Of a stretch of DNA of 64,000 nt, positions 12,501 through 24,500 are shown piece by piece (within the stretch, counting starts at the first letter, position 1; each line of letters opens with the position of its first letter). The translations under genes and the position numbers were made by a program. Source of the stretch: Luidia sarsii (lineage: Eukaryota > Echinodermata > Asteroidea > Paxillosida > Luidiidae); contig OX465107.1 of the NCBI GenBank assembly GCA_949987565.1, forward strand, positions 7,259,851-7,323,850, given 5' to 3'. A model generated the notes under the pieces. That model did no database searches and was not told the origin of the DNA. It saw nothing but the letters and a program-made list of their open reading frames with translations.

Positions 12501-15500
12501 TCAGGTTGTCGGCCACGTGTCTCAGCTCGGCAAAGTTGCCGTACGTATCCTGGCAAAAGAAAAAGCAGGGGAAAGCCATAATAGTCGTATTGCAATGGGG
12601 GTTTTGCATTACTCGACGTAATGGGCGCTGAATGCCCGGTGCTTTGCCCGATGCCCCGACTCCCGCTTTCCAGTGCAGATGTCTTAACCGCTTGGCCACC
12701 GAGCCGGTCGAGGTCGTGTGGTGGGCGCCAGCCAGAAGCATTCAACTATTAAATGCAATATACGGAATATCCAGGGATCACATCCCCGTTTTCATTCAGA
12801 TGCAAACAACCAATTGTTGTAAACCTGGCTACAGCAGCTTAAGGATCGCACAAAGTGGATGCAGCTTTTTCAATTCAAGTCAAACCAAAAAAGGAATAAC
12901 ACATTTTTGAAAAAATTGCAAATAAATCTTTGACTGGACTGGGACTTGTACCTGAGACGTCTGGTATACTTACAGTGCATTTCAGTTCCAGCTTTTCGTG
13001 TTCCCTTCTCAGCTGGTCAGCGGTGCTGAGAGAGTTACCGATGTCCACCTGGGAGGCCAAGAGCTTCTCTCCGGGGCCGACGATCCAGTCAACAACCTAT
13101 AGAAACGACAACACTTGATTCTGAGAAAAGGTGTCGCTGTGCTGCATCAAACAGGTAGAATCATCATTTTTGAAAATGTAGACATCACATTCAGCTTTGG
13201 CAATTGGTGAGGTAAGTCGTCTGTTTTCAGGAGTTATCTTAGAAGAAGTGAAAGCCTGCATCTCCTATCTTTCGACTATACCGACAGTATCAAACACACA
13301 GGGTGATACTATCACAACATTCAAAACCCGCAGTTGGGGAGGGTAAGCCACTGGATCAGGATTATCAAGTTCATCGGAGTGGACAGGGTGGACCTGTCAC
13401 ACTGCAGTCAGTGATGACATGACCGCAGGTCTGAATTTCAAAATGACAGAGATCTGTATCTGTAATACTGAGGCAGAGGCAGAGGCAGAGGCAGAAGGCA
13501 GAAGGCAGAAGGCAGAAGGCAGAAGGTAAAAGGCAGAAGGCAGAAAGCGAAAGGCGAAAGGCGAAAGGCGAAAGGCGAAAGGCAAAGCGAAAGGCGAAAG
13601 GCGAAAGGCAAAAGGCGAAAGGCTAAAGGCAAAATGCAAAAGGCAGAGGAAGAGGCAGAGGCAGAGGTACTATGCAGAGGCAGAAGTACTAGGCAGAGCC
13701 AGAGGCAGAACCAGAGACAGAGCCAGAGGCAGAGGCTGAGCCAGAGGCAGAGGACTGAACCAGAGGCAGATCCGGCACCAGCGCCAGATTCTGGCAAACG
13801 TCCCCCCAAAAAAGGAAGGGGGGGGGGCCTCTGAGATGGCATCTGGTTTACCTTCTTGATGCCGGCTTCCAGGTCGGCCAGATCCATGTGGACGCCCAGC
13901 TCCCGGTCCCTGTCCGTCAGGTAGATCTTGAGCTTGCTCTGCCGGTCCTGCACCTCCTGCAGGACCTGCTCCAGCTGGCCCTGAAGCCGGATCTGGTCCT
14001 CGCTCAGGCCCCGTCGGTCGCCCGCCGCCCGCCGGAAGCCCGAGTCCGCATCCTCCCTCAGCCTCCTCAGCAGTGCGTGACCTGTTTCAATGAATCACAG
14101 GTGCATCACCATTTAAGAAATGGCCAAGGAAATGGTTTTTCCCAAAAAAAATGTTCATAAGTTCACAGGCAAATCTTAAAATTTAGTGGGCCTGACGTTT
14201 CGATCCTAGCAGGACCTTTCTCAAAGAGAGAGAGAAAGGTCCTGCTAGGATCGAAACGTCAGGCCCACTAAATTTTAAAATTTGCATTTTGGAAATTTTA
14301 GTCAGTAAGCAGTTTGCAACATTTTTGTATATCACCCTAAGTTCACTGGCAGTTGACTACTTGGGCTAAGCCTCTTTATAACCTCTCAAGTCCAGCCAAA
14401 TTTTTTCGTTCACAAGGCTAGTTGACAATTTGGGAAGGCCGCCATCTAAGGGCTGGATAGCTCAGATAGCAAGAGCACTGATACATAATACCAGAGATCT
14501 CGGGTTCGAGTCCTGATCCAGTCAATGTTTTCTTTGCCATCTTTTAAAATTGTTCAAAAATTCCCAGTCTGTTTGATTTAAACTGAAAAAGCGGCATCCA
14601 CTTCTTGTGATACCCGAGCTGCCATAGCCAGGTTTACGACAACTGGTTGTTTGCATATGAATGACAACAGGGACGTGATCCCTGGAGATATACGACAGCA
14701 AGAGTGAAGGTATGTAAAACTTTTGAACAACCCTGAAAAAATGGCAAAGAAAACTCTGACTTTACCTGGACTTGAACATGAGACCTCTGGCTTTACGCAC
14801 CAGTGCTCTTACCATCTGAGCTATCCTGTCCCTTAGATGGTTGCCTTCCCAAATAGTCAACAAGCCTTGTGGAAAAAAAATTTGGCAGGACCCAAGAGGT
14901 GATAAAGAGGCTTGCTTAGCCTCCACCTTCTTTCATAATGCTCTCCTTCTCGTCCGCTGACTCACCCAGCTGTAGGACACTGCTGGGCAGGTTGATGACA
15001 ACCTCCCGCAGCCGCCTCTGCCGCCTCAGGAGGTCCTCCGGGGTGAGCTGCTCGTCCTGCCGCCGGAAGAGCACCTCCTCGTTGGCCTGGTCAAAGCGGC
15101 GCAGGACCACCTCGGCATCCTTGATGAACTTCTCAAAGTCCTGGGAGGGGGAGGGGGGAGGGACAGATAAGGGAATGGGATCAAAGTATTAGAGTAGCAT
15201 TTCGTGTATGTTTGGCATGTCCATTGCGCACACGAGGCCTTTTCACACTACACAGCTATTTCAGAAGATGATTCAAAATGTTAAGCACACTTACAAGTCT
15301 GTTCTCAACCCATTCGACGTGGTTGTAGGGTAGGGTGCCGCCAAAGTCCTCGGTGAGTTCGCCTTGCTCGACGAACTTGGCCAGCTTGGACACATTCGAC
15401 AGCATGAGAGTCTGAAACAGAGACACGAGGAACACAAGGCTGCTATGTTCAAAGCATTCGGGTCAAACCAATTTCAGCGCAGCCCCAGTGCAATAGTAGT

Positions 15501-18500
15501 GGACAGTTTGAAGAATGACAGTTTGCAGCAACACCAGAAGTAAAGACCCGTTCAAGAGCGAGTGTGGCTCTGAGGAGCGCATGGTAAACTCGCGCTTTTC
15601 GGGCAGTGTGTGCTCTGCCAGTCGTCCGGAGACTGCAGAGGACAGAGAAGACGATGTCGACAACGCCAACAATGATGAAAATGAAAAGTGATGACGGCGA
15701 GGACAGTAACAATGGTGACAACGCTGGCAATTATGGTAAGGATGACAGTTACGACATTAGTGATAAAATGTATGCCGTTTTTTTATGCAAACAGACTTTT
15801 GGCAACTCTGCCCTGGAGACGTCGGCTCACCTCAAACCCGTACTGTGGCTTGTCCTTCTTCAGGCTGAGGCTGGCGCGCTTACTCTCCCAGAAAGCGTCC
15901 GGCTTGATCACGTACACCGAGTGGATACCACTGGGTATGGACTCCTGTGCAGAGAGAGAGAGGGGGGAGAAGACATTGCAATTACAAGGACCCGGGCATC
16001 TACAACATAAGGAGCAGGCCAATAGGTTTCAAATGGTTTCAAACTGCATGCTGTCAGATGGAACCACTTCCATTCCCTCGGTCACATTCTAGTTATGGAT
16101 TCCTGTGCAGAGAGGGGGAGTAGACATTGCAATTACAAGGACCCACATTGCAATTACAAGGACCCGGGCATCTACAACATAAGGAGCAGGACAATAGGTT
16201 TCAAATGGTTTCAAACTGCATGCTGTCAGACAGAACCACTTCCATTCCCTCGGTCACATTCTGGGAATGGTTCCTCGGGAAAACCTGGCCTCTGACGGGG
16301 AAGAAAGAAGGGACAAAGGAGCAGAGGCAAGAGAGGAATGACTTGGATGGCCAGTCCCAGAGACTGGTCCCGAGACAAGAGGAGTTAAACATCGGGGAGG
16401 TGGAGCTACTAGAGAAAGCAAAACACAGACAATTGTGGTGTGACATGAGCACCAATGCCAAGAGATAGGGCATAGAGAGTATATCAGATATACACGCAAA
16501 AGTGTATGTGTTTTTCCACTGAAAGCTCATTTGAATCCAAAGCTATGTGTCACTGTCTATACTACTTCTCTCAAGTTTGCAGCAGGCCTCAATTTCATCA
16601 AAATCTACTGAGCATAAAATATCTTCCACGTGAATAACAAGCCACATTGCAGTGTGATGCCAATTACTTTGGACCATGTGTGCCATCTCTTTTCCAGATG
16701 GAGTGCAGCTCTGAAAAGAGCCGGCGACTACGGCACCTCTCACAAGTCAAACTCAATTTCGAAAGAGATGACTTCACGTGGTGTCACCGCCAAACAATCC
16801 ATTCTTTGCGCTGCCGCCGTGCACACCTTCAAATCTGGCTACAACCTACCTGCAGCACTTTGAAGAACGCCTTGAGGGACTGCCAGGTGGATGTCCGCAT
16901 GTCCGTGACGATGCTGAACCCATGCTCTTTGGCCTCCTCACTGCAATCAATCCATGCACAACAGACGTGATTACACTCAAAGACTGCAAAAGCTTCCTTC
17001 ACCCTTGATAGAGATATCAATGGCAAATTCATCTTAGGAGATTCGGAAGGCCGGATGTTTCAAAGCTAGAAGGAGCTTTTGTGCAATGGCTGTCTTTGAG
17101 AAAGGGACTGCTAGGATTGGAGCATCCTGCCAGTATCGTTACATCAGGCCCTCTATATTTTTGTCAAATTGTGCATTTTGGTCATTTAAGTCAGTATTGC
17201 AGTTTGCAACATTGGCGTATACCATTAGTATACTGTGCAACTCTTGTAAGTTTGTAACACTTTTGAAACGCTGCTTTAAAACACCTTTTGTACTCTTGAC
17301 TTTCTATAGGAAGTGTGCGTGGGATGTTTCTTACTTTCCTTCAGTATCATTCATCATTCTTTCAGTATCATTCAATGTGTAAGCTACCGGTATGTGCTAT
17401 GTATACATAGCACATACCGGTAGCTTACAAATGACCATGCCAACTCATTCCTTTATATGTGATATCCTGAAATTAATTGCACATTTTGTATAAAAATAAC
17501 ATGTCAGTCTGCATGTTAATTTTCTTGAAACTGTTCAGACAAAAACTGGGGACCACCCAAAGATAATGCAAATGTGCACATTTACTATCCTTTCAACACT
17601 ACCCAATTTACTTTTATTTCATCACTACCCAACGAGTAAAAACAACTTAGGGACAACACTTGAAAGACTAACCAGTTAAAAAGCACTTCATCAGATGCAT
17701 TTGATGAAGTAGTCGCTGCTACAAAAGATCATGCACTCTTTCCCACTGGTGCGGAATTCACGAAGCCTTACAATGCATCGTAACTCAACTTAGGATTGAT
17801 AACCCATCGTAAGTTGTGATAGGCCGTATGCATTCTGTGAATCACTAATTGTCTTGCGATTGATCATAAGTTACGATTGGTTTAATGAAATCGACCGCTA
17901 GTAAGTCTTTACATGCTGCCATGGTTACTTTTCATCAGTTGAACTAATAGCTGTCTTTGCACACTGCTTGTAGACAACTAACTTGGCACCAAATCAAAAA
18001 AAGAGGGACATTTTAGTCAAACATGAAACCAATGGAATAACACCATTCCCTACCAGCACCACCAACCACCAATAAAACCTCAAGGCACCCAGACCTACAC
18101 ATGGCAGGAGCACTACATCAACACCAGCCACTTTCAGCTAATTTGCTCCCCAAATATTCACTTGGCAGATGCATTACTTTTTTCGCATTACTTTCGGCAG
18201 TCCCCTGAGTCCGAGACAAATTTGTAAGCCCCCGAGCACATACTGGAGGTTGTAAACAGGGCAGTAAAACCTGTTTCAGCAGGGCCAAGATGCAATGGCA
18301 CTGGGGGAAAAGAAGCTATCACCCCCAGGGCCTTGGCTAGACTAAACAGTCAATATACAGGGCCTGCACAGGTACAGTAGGTGTGGCAATGAGTAACATC
18401 AGTGCATGCTGTTGTTGCTTGGGTTGTCCTGGAATTTGAGAACTCGGTTGGATCACTGGGCACAGTCTAATGTGGCTTAACATTGTGGCCCGAAAAACTG

Positions 18501-21500
18501 GCAGGAACAATCAGTCTGATATCTGAAATTTCACATTTGTACAACTGTGTGGTGTGAGGGAAGGGTTTTCTTATTTTTACATGATTTGGCTTCTCTCTTT
18601 TTTTGGGGGGGGGAGTCATCAGATGTCAATGAGCCAAAGACAATGTGGAAAGTTTGCAGCGACACCATGTGAGTCACCTTGTTCAAGGAATACTGGGCCC
18701 AATTTCATAGAGCTGCTTAAGTGTGAAAATCTGCTCGGCAAGACATTTCTTCCCTGGCCATAGCAAGATTGCCAACCATATTGCACTCGGTGCTTGCTGT
18801 AATTGACTTGTATTCCAATATTGGTTGCTTTGCACGAACTAAAAGTGGAACTTTGGCTGGCAACCTGATTCTGCTGACTCCAACAGAAGCCAGCAATGTT
18901 GGGGCCTGTTGTCCTCTGTTGGGTTCAGCAGTGTGCAGTACTAAAAAAATCTATAGAAAATCTATAGAAAAGCCCCAAAACAAAGGGCCTCAAGGGAAAG
19001 ACCCCAAAGAAAAGGCCCAAGAGAAAAGGCTCAAGAGAAAAGGCACAAAAGAAAAGTCCCAAAAGAAAAGGCCTAACAATTGTCTGTTACTTGAGTGTTG
19101 GTCTTTGTTGGGATCAACACTGTACAATACAGTTGGATTTTGTTGGGGCTGGCATCGTATGCAAAGTTACTGTACTGCAATATTACCATCATTGCAGGAC
19201 CCTGCTGAACCCAACAGTATCCGCTGTCGGGTACTGTTGGGATCAGCAGGCTTCACACACTCATGCTTGTTGGATACTGTTGGGATCAGCCGAATAGAGT
19301 TAGGCTAACAGTGAGGGGGATAGGGTGCTCAAGCGGCTCTATGAAATCGGCCCCTGCTCTGAGATGAGCCTGAAACTGAACGTTTTCGGACAGCGCGTGC
19401 TCTGTCTCTCTGACTCTGAACTTGGGTCGAGCAGTCCTCGGTTGCCTTACCGTCCATCGTAACTCAACTGACTTACGATGGACAACCCATCAGAAGTTGC
19501 GACAGACCGTGTGGTCTCTGTGCATCACTTGCGATTGGTCGCAAGTAACGACGGACTTGATGAGATCTGAGGGCTGGTTTCATACCTGGGTAAAGTGGAC
19601 AGATAGGAGATGGAGGCTGCTATGTCCTCCAAGGTGACCTCCGAGGACTGGGCAGGGAAGGTGATGATAGGGCCACCTCTCTTGTCTTTTCCTCCTACGA
19701 GAAAATAAACAAACAAAATATAATCAGAACAACCCTTAGAGATCCATCATTTGGTTTAGTGATATCATATCAATGGCATTTTCAGTTTTCACAAACTGAC
19801 CCATCCATCAATAGATGGCTTGCACCGGTGGCCATCTTTGGGGCCTAGTCTTTGTTCCTCTTGGATAGGCAACAGTGCACTCTTTGTACCTGCATTGTCA
19901 CTGAATTTTAATAACACTAGAAGGCCCCAAAGATAGCTGCCGGTGCAAATGATCTATCCATGAACAGGCCTCGATCTTTACCGCGGCCACCGCGGCCAAT
20001 GGCCGCATGCCCTTCCAACTTGGCCGCGATGCCCCTTCAAAAAATACACTTGTCGCGGCCAACTTGGCCAGCGTGCCCTTTTGTATTTATACCTCTACAT
20101 CCGTGCAAAATCCGTACGTGAATACAAACATTATTTCAAAAATGGTTTTTTTCTTTTGAATTTAAAAACAACAATGTTTTGTGTCAGACATTTTAGGCAT
20201 TTGCCGACCAAATCTGCTGTAAAAACGGCTGTTGGGATCGTACTTGCCCCCGTGATTTGCGAACGCTGATCGTATGTATCTCTGCATACAGTACACGTAC
20301 ATTTACGTTGAGGCTGATCATCATGGTGCGAGACCGCTGTCCGATCAACCAGTGTGTGTGCACTCGGCACGTGCAGAATGATTAGCAGACTTCCACCAGT
20401 CCTTACAGTTGTTTTCTAACAACTAAACTAATGTTTATTACAGTTGTAATAGCGATGTTTCGAGTTTCGCCATCAACTGAAGTACGCACTCCTCATAAGA
20501 AAAGTATTTTCTAGAATTGTAGAATTTTTTAGATGGATTTGTCGTTCATTTGTTGAGATATCGGAAGTTGAAAATTACATATTATTTTTGCAAAATCGCT
20601 CCGTGTGCCGCCACGGAAGATCAAGCCAAAACGGCGGAAAAAAGTCAAACTCGCGTTTTTCGACCGCCAAGCGTCTACCCTGTAAACATCGTCCAAATCT
20701 GTCTATTTTACCCTTAAATTGAAGCCTGTTTTCTCTTCTTTCTATCCTTACCACTTTCAAAATTAATGACGAAGGAAATAATATTGAATTACGCGGAAAC
20801 AACATTCAGAGACAAACGATGAAAGTAGCGCATTTTAGTTATAACCGATTTCCCTTTGCGACGTTAGCGTATTGGCAAGTCTAGGTTTGGTTTCCGCCTC
20901 TAGGTAAAGCCATAGTGACGCTACATGAGCAGTAGGGCCGAAACCAGCCTACGCGCGGCACATGTGACATGACACAACACTTCTTTGCACACACTGTATA
21001 CTGCACAGTGCACGTGCACAGCGACCGCATGGCTGCATGGCTGCTACGCGTGCGCTGCGCTACTCTGATCGGAACTTCCAGACGTTTTAGCGAGACGATT
21101 ATGCTACAAAAAAGGACAATTTATTTTACTATAGAAACAAAACATGGATTGGGATAATAATGGGGTTCTAAATTGGAATTGTGTGGGTTTTTTTCTATAT
21201 ATTTTTTTTTATTTTATTTTGTTTCTCATTAAAAAAAAAACACGGTTCTACAGTTTCACCTCTTCTTATTTCTCCATGGTTTCACCCAGTCGAGGGTCCG
21301 GCGGTTTTTTTCTTAGGTTTTTATTTTTCCAAAACCGCCAAAGCCTAGGTGCACCCATCTTTCTACCCTTCAAAATAAAATTGATTTTTTATTTTTATTT
21401 TATTAAGGAAGGCGACATGGTGTTATGTGACCTGCACTATACAGATTTGATGTGTATACACTGGCTGTTTAAAAATGTAAAATAAAGGTTTGGCCTTTTG

Positions 21501-24500
21501 ATTGGCCTTGTGATGCCACAGTGAGTTGGCCTCGGTGCCCCCTTGAGTTGGCCTTGGTGCCCTGTGCAATTTTGATGACGGCAAGGCCAAAGTGGCCTGC
21601 CCCTTTTTTGCTTAAGTTCGAGGCCTGCATGAAGCAGAAAAGCATTTTTTCAAGCCGTATTTTTGCCCCTTGTTTTACTGGGTAGTGTCAAATGTATTCT
21701 TGTGGTACGGTGGACTATGAGGCTGAAGTGATACTGGGTTCTGTCTTAAGGTGTGCGTTTATGAACAGTATATTCATCATTTTCCTTTGGAAACTTTGTC
21801 ATCACTAAACACAGACCTGATTAAGACGGTTGTGGTAGTTTTGAAAGTTCAGGGAGTGTCAGGGTTCATGAAGTTAATGGGTTTCAAGTTAAGAGAAGAC
21901 TTATGCCACTAAGAAGACACTGTGCAAACATGTATATGATGCAAAACTGAATGTATTGTTAAGTGGCTACATTGTACACACTTAATAAAACTTCTTCTAC
22001 CTCGATCAGTCTCCTGATGATGGGCACAGTACACACTGCCCAAGATGTTGAGTTACCGGCTCTTTTCAGAGCCACACTCCGTCTCAAAAGAGATGTGTTA
22101 CATGGCGTCACCACAAACCTTCCACTTAGACCTTCTTAATGATGTTGAAGTACAGGAAAACTAACTAGGAAATTTCACACAATTTGTTTTCTTTTTTTCT
22201 TCAAAATGATGCTCAACTACTCGTACTTGAATGTACATGTATTTTACACACATCTTTCATCAGTTAAGCAGAGGAATTGTCATCTGGGAATGCTGCGCAC
22301 TTTCAAATGTTCCTTTTGGGGAATTATGCCTGTTCGTTCTAACTGATGATGACTGCATATTTTGTGTGCAATGCTACACAAATCCCAGATTCCTCCTCAC
22401 AAAAAATGGATTTTACACAGATGCTTGCCGGCAAATGGAATTCAGTCTCCTCTGCTCCCAGTTCTGATTACACCATTGTACATTTACATGCAATGCAGCG
22501 ACATCACATCTAATCAGCCGTAAACTTCTATTCATCCTTCTTGCAGCCCATGCAAAGCGCATTATGTATTACTGGAATTTCAAGGATGTTGTCAGCTGGT
22601 ATATACATGTACAATGTCTTACTGGACTGCCTGCATACAGTGTACATTTATTATGTGTCCATTTGTACATGTAAACATGTACATGTACAGTACATGTAAA
22701 CATGTACATGTACAGTACATGTAAACATTTACATGTACAGTACATGTAAACATGTACAGTACATGCTTACATGCACATGCACGTACATGTACATGTGCAT
22801 GTCAAGGTACATGCAACAGTCATTTACATTAATGATAGTAACACAATGCAGGCACTTAAAAACAGATTTTCCAAGTGCTGAAAAGTAGAAAGGAAAGTAT
22901 AAGGGAAGTCAGACTGGCTGAAGATGAATTGAGGAGTGCTTTGTAAGAGTCGACAGCACATGTCCTACATGTACATGTACAAGAAGCTTATCCCCAAAGC
23001 AATTCAGACAGATAGGGTGCACCACAAATCCACAATGGCCTCTATCTGGCAATCCCATTACCGATATTGCTCCCAATTACTTCCTCATACTTCCTGAACA
23101 GTTGATAATAGTTTCCCTTTTGTGTGCATGCATGGGAGGCACCTAGGACCCTGGGGAAAGGCAGAGGGAGATCGCTGCGCTTAAAGGCAATGCGTCAAGC
23201 TTTGGCACACTGCCCTCACTACATGTATGGAGATGGAGCCGCTTAAAGGCCCAAATACAACATTGGGAAGATCGGAAAACATCAATGTACCGGTATATGT
23301 ACAGGGTTTGTAGATGGCCATGATAGAATCCTCATGTTGAAATCTTATGGTCTGGGATGGTGTACTTTTCTAGAAATCATCACTCAAACATCCACAAATA
23401 GTGTAAGGTATTACAGGTACTCGCGAGTAATAAACTATTTCATACACTACAGAACAGTGCGTAAACCATTACTTTTTTTTTGCATTTTTCTAATATCTCA
23501 GATTACCATTTGAGCTAAAACCTTCGCAGGATTTCTTGTTTGGAATGTTTTATGGTTTAACACACAAACTGTGGCAATATTTTGACTTTAACCAATGTTA
23601 TATAGGTCCTTTAAGTATGAAATTCTGCTAAGCATGAACAGTCTTTCCCGTGTAAGCAGGATTACAAAGCACATTACGATATGATATCAGTTGCTTTTGA
23701 CTTGTATTCCACTATTCTTTACTTAGCATGAAACCAAAAGTGAAGTTTGGGTTAATGGCAAAGTGATCTTGTGAATCCTGAAATGTTGTGCTTATTCTAT
23801 GAATCTGGCCCCTGGTCAATCACAAATTGCTGTTTTGCATCCAGAGTGAAAACAGGGTAGTGATCCCTGAATATATGCGGCCCAGTTAATGGTCGAATGC
23901 TTCAGACTGGCGCCACCACCACCCCTGCAAAGACTAGTTGACTATTTGGGGAAGGCCGCCATCTAAGGACTGGATAGCTCAGGTGGTAAGAACACCGGTT
24001 AACGTTAAGCCAGCAGTCTCAAGGTTCAAGTCCTGGGTCCAGTAAAAAATGTCTTGGCATTTTTTCTCAATTTAAAAAGAAAATTCTGGTCCATTTTCCT
24101 TGCCTTTGTTTGACTGCAAATACCGGTGTGAGTGTTAAGTTTGTTTGATACATTCCTTTTCTCTTTTTTTTCAATTTTTTTTTTCACTTACCTGACAGAA
24201 AGGCTACTTTCCTCTTGAGGAGATCTGTTATCTGGGCAGCCTGCATGACGGGATCTAAGGAGCAAAAACACAAAATATATGTGTGAAATTTTTTGGCCTA
24301 AATAAAAGACAACATGTCTGCACATTTATTCAATGCTCTTGATTTTAAAAAATGACTGGAAAAATGACCAAGAAATTTTTGACTGGGTCGGGACTTGAAC
24401 CAAAGACCTCTGGTTCTGTGTACCAGCACTCCAGCTAAACCAGAGGTCTCGTTCGGGTTCAAGTCCTGGTTCAGTCAAAGTTTTCTTGGCCATTTTTCAA

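Larger units (their letters stand above)
16945..19585. other. SESTD1 intron 3
   Basis: No coding exon seen. It holds a 50-bp perfect palindrome (17,379-17,428), a foldback repeat (17,758-17,903), a fragment of the 9,998 repeat (18,690-18,860), minisatellite copy B and a further foldback copy beside the exon 3 donor. Confidence 0.6.
21640..24190. other. Left part of SESTD1 intron 2
   Basis: No exon seen. It holds a CTTTTCAGAGCC/CACCACAAACC repeat (22,040-22,130), a long ACATGT array (22,665-22,802), long repeat copy B and a SINE-like element at 23,820-24,075. Confidence 0.6.
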
